Shown here piece by piece: positions 25,801 to 37,800 of a stretch of 64,000 nt of DNA. This DNA is from Forficula auricularia (Eukaryota > Arthropoda > Insecta > Dermaptera > Forficulidae). A program made the position numbers and the translations under genes. Each line of letters opens with the position of its first letter. Position 1 is the first letter of the stretch. The DNA is taken from positions 310,001-374,000 of the forward strand of contig JALMQS010000162.1 in assembly GCA_024734495.1 (NCBI GenBank), given 5' to 3'. The notes under the pieces were generated by a model, which saw only the letters and a program-made list of their open reading frames with translations, ran no database searches and was not told where the DNA came from.

Positions 25801-28800
25801 TAATATAATTGGACAAAAACTACTTAAAATTGTAATTAATCTTTGATCTTTTCAGGTTTAGATAATTTACCTAAAGAACAAGAATCTACCCGAAGGCATA
25901 AAAGGAAATATTCTCGTTCATCATCCCGATCTATATCGTTATCACCTGAACATCATCATAGATGCACTTGCCACCATTCTTCAAGTTCACTTTCATCCCT
26001 TTCACCTTCCCCTAATTACCGGCCTCGTCATAAACGAAAAAAATCTTACCGACAACGATCTCGATCTCCATTTCGACAACGGTTGCCAATTTCTAGACAT
26101 TCGCGCTCTCCATCGAAAAAACACCCTAGATCACCTAAATATAGAAGATCTCCTCGTCGAAAATCTTCTAGAGACAACTCAATAGAGCGATATACAAGAT
26201 CAAATCGGAGTGAATCTCCTTTAGAAAAGGTTATATCTATTCCTTCTCGTAAACATCGTAAGGAAAAAGAACGAAAAAAATTAATTTCAAAAAAACTACC
26301 TAATCTAGTTGAGAGTTCTTTAAATATCAATTCGAATACAGTTGAAGAAAAAAAAGGTGATTATACAAATATAGGCACTCCAAAATTAAAAAAAAAATTA
26401 TTAAATGCAGGTTTTATCAAAGAAGATCCCCAAAAAATTGGTGAAATAGAAAAATTGGAAGAAATTCAATCACCTGAAGAAGACATAGACAAATTAAGAT
26501 TAAAAGCTTTAAATTCACAAAAAATTGTTTCTCCACTCAAAAACATCTCACCAATTCCTTTAGAAAAATCCAATCTATCCAAAACACCGTCTCCAACTCA
26601 TGATTCACCAATTCCATTATCGAAATCTCCCGTTCATCTTTTAAATTCAGCAAATAATAAATCTAAAGAAAAATCAGATGCAGATGACTCATCTGAAGAA
26701 TTGAAATTAGAAGAAACAAATTCTGAAAATTTTAATAAACTTGAAGAAAGTAAAATAGAAGAAGAAAGTAAAATAGAAAATAAAAAATCTGAAGAAATGT
26801 TGGAAGAACCTTATGATCCTTCGGAAGAAATCGAAGATAATGAAGATATTGTCCCCCTCTCAATAATGAATGAGGATGAAGATGTTTTACAATTACGTAT
26901 GGCAGCTTTAAAGTCGGCTGTTTTATTTAAACATCAGAAAAGGAAACAAAAAAAAAATGAAAACAATTCTCAAGAAAATGAAGTTAAAAAAGTATTAAAC
27001 AAACTATCATCTCCAGATCATACCCTTGTCGATATGGATATTGCTTCCGATGAAGGAGAAGGTACAATAGAAGATGGGATAGCTCCGGGATATTATTATT
27101 CAAACATGGACTTTATTCGAACTGATACCGCTGCAGAACCCTCTTTTGGAAATTTATCATTACATCAATTGTTGCCTGCTCTTCCAATGGTTGATCCATC
27201 TTCCTTTGCCCAGACTACTGCAACATTGATAGAAGAATTAAGGTCACGAGCAAAAAGAGATCCAAATAATATTACTCTCCTTCAAGCCTTAAATATAGAA
27301 ATTCCCGAAAATTCTGGATATCCTATACCAATTTTACAAACCACTTCACAAGAACCTTCGCCTGAACTTAAACAAACTAAAATTTTTAAATCTAGGTCTA
27401 AAATAAACGTTAAAAATTCATCTAAGCATGTAAGGTAATAATTGATTTAATTTTGTTATAAATTAATATGTATTAGTAATCAGTGTTCAAAAAATACTTT
27501 ACAATAACAATTTTTCATAATTGAAAAAAAAAAAAACAATTTCCATTAAGATTTCATTTTCCTTAATTATTTCATTCTAATAAAACGCATATATATATGT
27601 AATGTTTTTAAAATATTACAATCCTATTAGAATTTTGTTCTTTTATTCTAAAACTCTCGGTTAATTTACGAGGATAAGTCAAAAATGACTTACACTTTTC
27701 GTTCTACAACTTTATTAAACTAAGATAGGTGTACAACAGATACATAATAATGTATATAGTCTCCACCTTAAGCAATGCATTTGGTCCAGCGTGCCACAAG
27801 CTTCCGGATGCCTTCCTGGTAGAAGGTTTTCGGTTGGTCATGAAGCCACTTTTGCACCGCATCCCGAACGTCCATGTCTGAGGCAAATCGACGACCTCTC
27901 AAAGCTTCCTTGAGCGATCCAAAGAGATGAAAGTCTGAGGGAGCGAGATCTGGGTTGTAGGGAGAGTGTTCCAGGGTCTCAAAGCGTCTCAAAGTTGACG
28001 GTCGCCCAGCTCCCTCTTTTTGTGTTACGCTCGTTCGGCCACTTTTAAACATTTAAACAAACGCTTTTACGAGATAAAGCACTTTCCCCGTATTGTGACA
28101 AAAGTCTCCGGTGAATTTCAGCACCTTTCACACCCTCTGACCACTGCTCCTCTTTGGTTCAATCTGATAGCGGAGCTGACATGCTTATGCTGTTGTAGCT
28201 AGACGACAACTGACGCGATCGTGATTAAATTCTGCACACGTGACCACAAACGCGCCAACTCAACGCATGCTCATGCGGCCGCCTCCTATCTTAGTTTATT
28301 AAAGTTGTAGAACGAAAATTGTAGGTAATTTTTGACTTATCCTCGTATAATGACGATTAAATTCATTTTATTTAAAAATCTATAAAATATCAATTCCAAA
28401 GTATTTTTTATATAATTAATTTATATTATTTTTACAATTTACTCTTATTTCTTATTCCAGAAAAAAAATCTTTTTATTTCAGGCCAAACCTTATTCAAGT
28501 GGTAAATAACTCAGTAAGCAACACTAAGCCAGCATCAATTGATGCATACAATCCAGAAGAAGAGGAAGAAGAATTGTTACGTGCATCTCTTTTACAAAGC
28601 CTTGAGAAGAATAACAATTGCAAGAAAAACACTGTTTCTTCATTATCCCCCTTTTCGGCTGCATCTCCTACTTCAGAAGGCCCCTACTCACCTTCAGGTG
28701 ATGTAGTGATGCCTATCCATTCTCCCCCATCAACCCCTTCTTCAACATCAATACAAATACCCACTACTCTTTGTGTTGATTCTCCATTAGTTTTCTCTAC

Positions 28801-31800
28801 AATTCAACCTCAACAATCTTTTTTACCAAAGAGGAACCATGCGATTTCATTACCTAATCCTCTCAATTATCAATCAGAAATTCATAATCGTAATATATTA
28901 AATACAGAAATTCATAATTCTAAACTATTAAATACAGAACTTAATAATTCTAATCTATTAAATCCGGAACTTCATATTCAAAATCTATTAAATCAAGAAA
29001 TTCATAATCCTAATCTTTTAAATCAAGAAATGCATAATCCTATTCTTTTAAATCAAGAAATTCATAATCCTAATCTTTTAAATCAAGAAATTCATAATCC
29101 AAATCTTTTAAATTCTCAATTTTTACAAGACCCACTTCTTACTCCTTTACCAATTACAAATAATGATTTATCTTTTGCCAATCATGCAAACCCCATTCTC
29201 CAACCTGTAACTTCCTCAAATACTCAAGTTATTTCTGAAAACCATTTTGAAAAAAATAAACAAAAACATTATGCTAAAGGAAACAATCTGCCTAAAATCA
29301 TCTCTAATCTTAAGGTAATAAACAATATTTCATTTTATTATTAGGTTGTTTCAAAAGTTTTGTCCGTTTTAATGTTATGTGTTTTTGTAGCTCCATATCT
29401 CAATAAATATTTATTCTACTGTGTCGTGGTGTATACTGATCGATAGAGAATTTTGTACTCTATACATTGATGCTATTAATTTTTTTTCAAATTTTAATTA
29501 TTTGCCTCTTTTCAGGTTATTACTATATGATCTCGTTAAACGATTTTCATCCAATTTTTCTCTACGAATTCAAATTGAACCAAAGCGCTACCGAAACAGC
29601 CAAAAAAATTAACCAGCCATTTGGCAATGATAGTGTTAATGAACGCACTGTTCGACGTTGGTTTGCGAAGATGAGCCCCGAAGTGGTCGACCTAGAATAA
29701 TCCAGGACTAGAATTTGAGGACCCTGGTGGAGACTGACCCATCACAAACGATGCGTGGGATGGCGGAAGAACTGGGCGTCAGCTCCCATGCGGTTTAAAA
29801 CGTATTGGAAAGGTCGAAAAGCTGGAAAAGTGGGTGCTCCACGATTTGAACGATCAACAAAAATTGTCACGTTTCGAGGTCTGTTCTTCTTTGCTTTTGC
29901 GAAACCAAAACGACCCTTTTTGGATCGGATCGTCACGTGTGATGAAAAGTGGATCCTCTAAGACAACAGGAGACGTTCAGGACAGTGATTGGACATCGAT
30001 GAACCAACCAGGGTCTTCCCAAAGGCGAAAACCCACCAAAAACAGACCATGGTTACTGTATGGTGGTCAGCGGCTGGTGTGATTCATTATAACTTTCTGC
30101 AACCGGATCAAGTCATCACAGCAGAGTCCTATTGTGAGGAAATCGACGAAATGTACCTAAAATTGGGTCAGCAGCAGCCGGCACTGGTCAACAGAAGAGG
30201 TCCGATCCTGCTCCAGGACAATGCCCTTCCGCACGTTTCACAAATCACCGTCCGAAAATTAAACGAATTGAGCGTCGAAGTTCTGCCTCACCCACCATAC
30301 TCCCCAGACCTCTCGCCAACCGACTACCATCTTTTCAAGCACTTAAATAACTTTCTCACCGGTATAATCTTCGCCAATCAGGACCAGGCAAAAACGTCCT
30401 TCGCCGACTTCATCGAATCCCGAGCACCCAATTTGTATGCTTATTATTATTATAGGTAATAGACTTGTGTTAGGTTGGCAAAAGTGCACTGATTCAAATG
30501 GCGCTTATTTAGATTTAATTGAATAAGTATTCACTGAGATATTACAGTTTAAAGTAGACTCATGAAAACGGACAAAACTTTTGAAACAACCTAATAGAAT
30601 AAATTATTATATTTCATTTAACATAATCATTACATTTTTTTAGGTGACTTTTAATCAAAAGAACAATACCAATGCAGATCGTTTTGTGATTTGTTTGAGT
30701 AATGAGTCCGAATCAGATGAAGAAGAACATAAAACTTCAGAAGTAAGTCCAGACTTTGAAAAGAGTGTAGTATCATTTTTGAAAAAGGCTCGAGAAGATG
30801 TTGAAGCAAATACACTTAAAACGGACTTAAATATTCAACAAACTAATAAATCTATTGATGAAAAAACAAAATTAATGAACACTCAGAAACAAAATGAAAA
30901 AAATACTTTTTCTATTCTCGAATCAAAAAAACTGCATCCAATTAGTAAAATTACCAATGCAGTTGATATACAAAAGCAGAAAACATCTACCAATTCCAAA
31001 CTTGCTATTCAAGCTATAAGTACTGTTAAAAATAAAACAAGAATAATGGAGAAACCTACAAAGTGGAATCATTTATTAATCAATAATAAAAAATTCGTGG
31101 CAAAAGCAATTCCTTCAAAAAAATCTTTGAAATCTGCTACTCCTATAAAACTTCCTAAAACAAATTTACAATCTTCAAACGTAAAAACAACTCCTTCGGT
31201 AAGTTTATCATTTTTTATCTTCCTATGTTTCTTTAAGAAGATTAGATGAAGTGACGGTGAGGTTTTTCGTAACGCATTTATGCTACTTTATCAGACTAAT
31301 ACGTTTATGGTGTCCATTCTTTTTCCAATTCATCTATTTCTAATGGGCTTTTATTAGATTTTGGCATGTATTTTGCAAATAGTAGATATAAAAAATCATC
31401 GCACCTTAGAAACATAAAATAAGGCAAAAAAAAATTTATGGAAATTTAAGTTTTTATCCAAGAAATTGAATTAGAATTGGTAAGGGAAAATGTCAAGGGT
31501 AAGGTTCAAAATCCAAAATGTCGAAATTCCCAGAATGTGATCAGGGGATTTAAAAAATTAAAAGTATAAATCTTGGCAAATTTTTAACTTGCACATTTAT
31601 TTATAAACCGGTCTTTATAAAAAGAATCGATATTTTTTAGACAAAAACTTTACTTCATTCATATTATCAATCTCTGAATTTGTTCATTTTTATGTCATGT
31701 TAAGGTAGTTCTTTCACAAATACAAAAATTCAACAAGTCTTTGAAACTTGGAATATAAGTCATTAAAAGCATAATACATATATACTGTTAAAATTTGAAG

Positions 31801-34800
31801 ACGATTTACCACACCAAACATGAAATAATTTCAATTAAAAATGACATTTTAACATAGGGTAGATAGGGAAAGGGTGGGGGAATGATCATTATTTTATTTT
31901 ATTTTTTTGAAGGACTTTCAGCATCTTGATGAAAAACTAATATTTGTTAAAATAATATATTCGGAGTAACTTAAAAAAAATTGAAATTATTTACCACGTA
32001 GTTTTGATAAAAAAAAAAAAAACATATTTGGGCGATTTTTTTAGTGGAGGGGATATAAGTACAATAGCTTGGAAACGAACCTCTTTAGTGATAATTTTTT
32101 TCTTTATTTTCAGTGTGTCAAACTTCTTCATCCGACTAAACAAAATGAATATCGCCAATTAAAAGCAAAGATACTTGCTGTAGAAACACAAAGACTTGCG
32201 AAATTAACTGCAGAAAAAAAAGCAGCAACATTGGCGGCATCGCCTAAAGCATTACGACTCCAGCTTATTTCAAAAGAAAAATCCAAAAAAGAAAATAATT
32301 CAACAATAACCTCTCAAGACCTCGACAAAATTTCTGCTACTTTTAAATCTACAATAGAAACAGAAATGGACTCTACACTTCTTTCTTCTTCAACAAATTC
32401 CGATTTAACAATTGTTCCAAAAGTTTTTCTTCAAACAAACTTCTTTCAATCAGATAATGAAACGAATAATATAATTAATATATCTAACATCTCATCTTCT
32501 TTAGAGAAACAAATCGATATTACAGATCTTCCTTTAAAGATATCACATAGTGATGAAATTCCAAAAAAAACTGAAGACTTGATCTCTTCCAATATAAAAA
32601 TTTCAGAAAATCATATTAATGTATCGGATGAAAATACAAATAGTACTCTTCCAAATCAAGAAGATGAAGCCAAAGAATCTAGTCTAAAAGAACGAAATAA
32701 AAGTATTGAGAATCTGTCAATAACTAGCTCAAATGATTCTGAAAATGTTAATTCACCCTCAAATACTGAAACCAGAGAATCTAATTCTAGTCTTTCACTC
32801 AATGTTTCACCAATTGAATCTAGCAGTAATTTAAGCCTAGCTAGTAGGATTATTTTTCAAGCAAAAAAGAAGCTATTTTGTTCAAAAAATAAAGAAAAAG
32901 AAGAGTTGGAGATTATATCTAAAGAAAATAAGGAAAACATTGAAGAAGATGTAGACAAATCTGAAGAACTGGCAAAAGCTGAAAGAGATTTACTAATCAA
33001 CAGGTAATAAAAACTTAATTAATTTAATTTATTTTTTTCAATTATATTTTTTTATTTCATCTTAATGCGATCTAATACAAAGAAAGGGTCCCCCTATAGA
33101 TCTTGAAAAACCCTTGCTTGCATTATCAAATTGAGGAGGAGAAAGGGTGGAACTTGGGTGTCTGTGAACCTGAGTCTTGAAGGTGTCGTTAAAGAGGCCT
33201 GGAGAGTTTCATTTCTTTGCAGACATGGGAATAAATGCATTGGCAAATGCACTTTTTTTATTTAATCGCGTACTACGCCCAAAGCAGGCTTTGTGGGGAA
33301 TTATTGATTCGTAGTCGTTTATCCATATTAAGGTAGTTCTCTTTCACAAATGCAAAAATTCAAGAAGTCCTTGAAACTCGGAATATAAGTCATTAAAAGC
33401 ATAATATACACATTGTTAAAATTTCAAGACGATTTAGCACACCAAACATGAAATAATTGCAATTAAAAATGACATTTTTTACATAGGGAAAGGGTGGGAA
33501 AATGATCTTTATTTTATTTTTTTTCATTGAAGGACTTTCACCATCTTGATGAAAAACTAATATTTGTTAGAATAATATATTCGGAGTAACTTAAAAAAAA
33601 ATTGAAATTATTTACCTCTTAGTTTTGATGATAAAAAACATATTTGGGCGATTATTTTAATTAGAGGGGATATAAGATCAATGGCTTGGAAACGATCTGG
33701 CAAGTATGTGTGTATCCATATAGAGATTTCATAGTGTGAGTGGTACAGTCACGTTAAAAAACATAACCTAAAATTTTAGTTCCGTTCATATTTATAGAGT
33801 GGTTTCGAGGCTAAAACTTTTTGTGTGGATTGTTGCGAAAGCACCTTAAATGAAAATATTGTGATGGCCTCGACAAATGGATTTTTATTTTTCATCTGAA
33901 TTTAAAAATAAAAAAGTTAAAATTGTGGATATTAACTCTGTCTTGATTTATAAAGAAAATCACGAAAGTCACCACTGATGTTATGATCCGGGGCAACCCT
34001 TCCTACTTGTAGTAATAGTAATAATCTTCCTTGACACCTCGGGTTTCAGTAGTTTTACTCGGGATTTTTTTTTTGTTTATCTGAATAATACGTTATAAGT
34101 TTATACAAAATAAATAGAGATTGTCAATTACTAAATCTAAGGTATTATGGATTATTTTTATTATTTCAGAAGGGTTGTTTCGGGAATGAACCCGAATGCC
34201 CAAAATGCAATCCGGACATTTGGCTTGCCCGTCGAGGTGTAACCGCATCTAACATATTTATTGCATGTGTAAATTTCTTTCAATCTAAGAATCAATTTTC
34301 ATCATTATAAAATTTCCCGGTCACTTGATTCTAAATCTTAATATACAGTCAAACCATTAGTTTTTATTAGAATGTTTTGAGGTTTTTAAAAATCGACTGG
34401 CAATGGAATGTGACTATTATTCCTAATCCAAATTTGTATATAAAAGGCAAATACCGATACTAGTAGATATAGAAAATCAATAGATGGTGTCAACTACTAC
34501 ATTCGAGGTGTTATAGATTATTTTGTTATAAGTTTATTTTAAAGATCTTTATAGAGACCTATAGAAATGTGATAAGAAAATATAAATTTATTTTTAAAAT
34601 TCTTTACTCCATTTAAATATTTCATAATTTCTATTATTTTATAAAACTCCCAGATTAAAATGTTGATTTGTTATAAACAATAATAAATGAAAGTCGCTTG
34701 GTGAGTACACATTTATCTTGATGTTATTTCTTTTTTTAGAACCAAAGTTATTGAACAATTAACTATCCTTACTCAACAAATTATCGATTTGGAAAATAAA

Positions 34801-37800
34801 CAACGTAGAGAAAAAGAACTTAGCTTACTTGTTTCAAACTTAACTTTAAAATTACGAGATGCAGAATCCCGTTTAGCTAAACAAAAGCATATTAATAATT
34901 CTGCTAAAGCTAAATTGACTAATTCTCGTCGAATTGTAACGCAAGAACGTTCCAAGTGTGTTACACTTACTAAAAAATGTTTAACAATTGGCATAAATGT
35001 TAAAGGAAGGGAATACAAGTAAGTGAAATTTTCCAATGTATTTTAAAATAATTTATTTTTATTTACTTAAGGTAGTTGTTTCACCATATGGGTTTTCATA
35101 GGATTTTTTTGAAATTTAGGCAGATTATTATTTAAATACTTCTGCATCGATTGGTGGCAAAATAAGATTTATGAACAATAGTTCCGGAGATATTAAATTC
35201 CAAAGATAGAGTTTTTCAGACTCTTAGACATTACACTATACGGGATATCGGAAAGGTTATATACATATTTAATTATAATTAAGAAACTCCTGTTACCATT
35301 GTTATAAAAAACTAAACCAACATTAAACAATAACTACTATATTTTGAAAATTTTAATTCATAGTTACAACACAGTTTCTGAGATAATAATGAATAAATAA
35401 TGAAAAATTTACACTAAAAACAATCTGGCAACAATGCATGTATTTAACCTTAAAAACTGTGTTAACTTTAGTAATTTTTTTGACGTTTTTTCGCTTCAGC
35501 CATTGTCGCAATAGCCTTCAATCGCTTATTAAGAACTTTTTATTTTATAAATCTTTCTTTATAATGTGTACTACTTTATCTGACATTTCTATGATAAAAT
35601 ATATACAAGCTCGGACAGTGTTGCCAGATTTGACAAACGAGCACGGGATTGGCTAGTAGTGGTACATAAACAGCAAAAATTTTTGGGCTTATGAATTATG
35701 AATCTTTATTGTCTGTTCTATATACTCTAGCATTAACTTTTTTTGCTAGTATTGTCGCGAACAACTACCTTAAAAGAAAGCTTTTTAAAAAATATAAACT
35801 ATGTTTATTGAAAAGTTATATATATGTATTCAATTATTTTATACATAATAATTTGATTTTTGTAAATTTATTTTTAGAGTCCCTGGTGAAGGAGCTGACT
35901 TGATTATGAAGAAAACGGAAGCTGTTGGTAATTATACAAAAAGACTTCGAGGAGCCAAAGCACTTGTTCAATGTGTAAAGAAGAATCCAAACCCTCAGAG
36001 CAAACAATTAAAGAATTCCACAGATGGTATTATTAAGAATGAAGAAAATCATAATACATTTTCTGAAAAAATAACAGAACCAGATAAAAATTCAGATCTG
36101 ATTATAAATAATTCATTAGATCAAGTATCTTCTCTTCAGAGTCGAAATTCTGAACCTCCTCAAAGTAAATCAGCCATCTCTAATCTACCGATAATTAAGT
36201 CTCATCCGACACCTAAAACGAGTTTGGATCAAGAAACTTCTTCGAATTCCTCCACCTTGGTTATATTAGAGCCCGAAGAAAAGAATGCATCCGTCAACAA
36301 ATTTGAACCATACAAATCACCACTCGAGTATTTACAAACTCACAGGCAAGCTTTATTATATCTATCGTATATACCGGTGTATAAGACGAAAGACGAGAAC
36401 CAAATTTATAACATTCTCTCATGTCAACCTACTGGCACCTACTTCAAGCCATATGAAAGTTATCCAGGGAGTATATTACAATAACTTATTTTGTATCGGC
36501 GTATAAGACGACTTTGAATTTTAAATATTATTTTATCATTTTTTTAAAACAACCGTTTTATACGCCGGTATATACGGTGATTTTTTTTATATCTAATTTT
36601 TACTATCATTTAAATTTTATTTTTGGTTAATTCAATTTCATTGCCATTAAAAAAAAATCATTTAAATTAAATTGTATTATTTTTAATAAGTTAAGAGATT
36701 TACTTTTTGTTAGAGTTCGTGGTTGTGATGCAACTGTACTAGATGAAGGAGAAGGTATTAGACAAAGATGGAATCACTGGGTTCAATAAAAATAAGACGT
36801 TTCGGCCTGAATTTTTTCTATTATCTTCAGTCAATTAGAGCTATAATACAAAATGCGGCGCACATATGTGATCGAACCAAAAATTTTAGCTTTCATGAGA
36901 CGTGTTTTCGGACCCAAAAGTTTCAGATCACATGAAGCTAAAAAAATTTTATTTTTTTCAGAATCTGAAACTTTTGGGTCCAGGCACGTTATAAATTTAC
37001 ATGAAGCAAAAAAAAAATTATTTTTGACAAGGCTTGGTGGTTCTATCACTTATGTGTGCCGCATTTTGTGTATAACTCCTAATTGACTGAAGATGGTAGA
37101 ATTCAGGCCGAAACGTCTTAATAAAGGTGTTTTGTTGAACCCAGTGATTCCATCTTTGGCTAATACCTCCTCCTTCATCTAGATTTACTTTTTATTAACA
37201 TGTTCATAAGTTTACTTTCCCCTAGTGCACAAAATTACATTTATTTATAACAATAAATTACTCAACCGAATAAAGGTCCATGTTTTCTATTTCTAGGCAA
37301 CATTTCTTTTCGAGTGAGTTATTTATTCCGATTTAAATAACTTTATTCTTTATTAAATTGAAAGTTTTTTGCCTAGGGTAGCAGAATTTTTATATATCGA
37401 AGGAGACTATAAAGAGTGTGTCTTCTGCTGTGAATTATAAATTTTATTTATTTAACGAGACTAGTAGCCTTCGAGGGCTCCTCATCAGTCTATTACAATT
37501 AAATTCCTGTGAATCCATTGTAATAGACTGATGAAGAGGGCAAAGCCCTCGAAACTATAGTCTCGTTATTAAAAAATAAAATTTATAATTCCGGCAGAAG
37601 ACACACTCTTTTATTGTCTCCTTCAATATATTTCCAACAAAAGAGATTCTAAAAATTGATTTTGAACTCAGGGTGGACCCTTGATTCTGTCCGAAGTGTT
37701 CATTTAATCTTGTATCAATTATAACTAGAGACCGGATTCCTATGCAATTGCATATTTTGTTTTCCGCCACATACGACCCAGGAGATCAATTATCTATCCG

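Noticed and set aside
26046..26330. Minus-strand open frame opposite ZFC3H1 exon 2
   Set aside because: It is the antisense shadow of the Arg/Ser-rich coding sequence.
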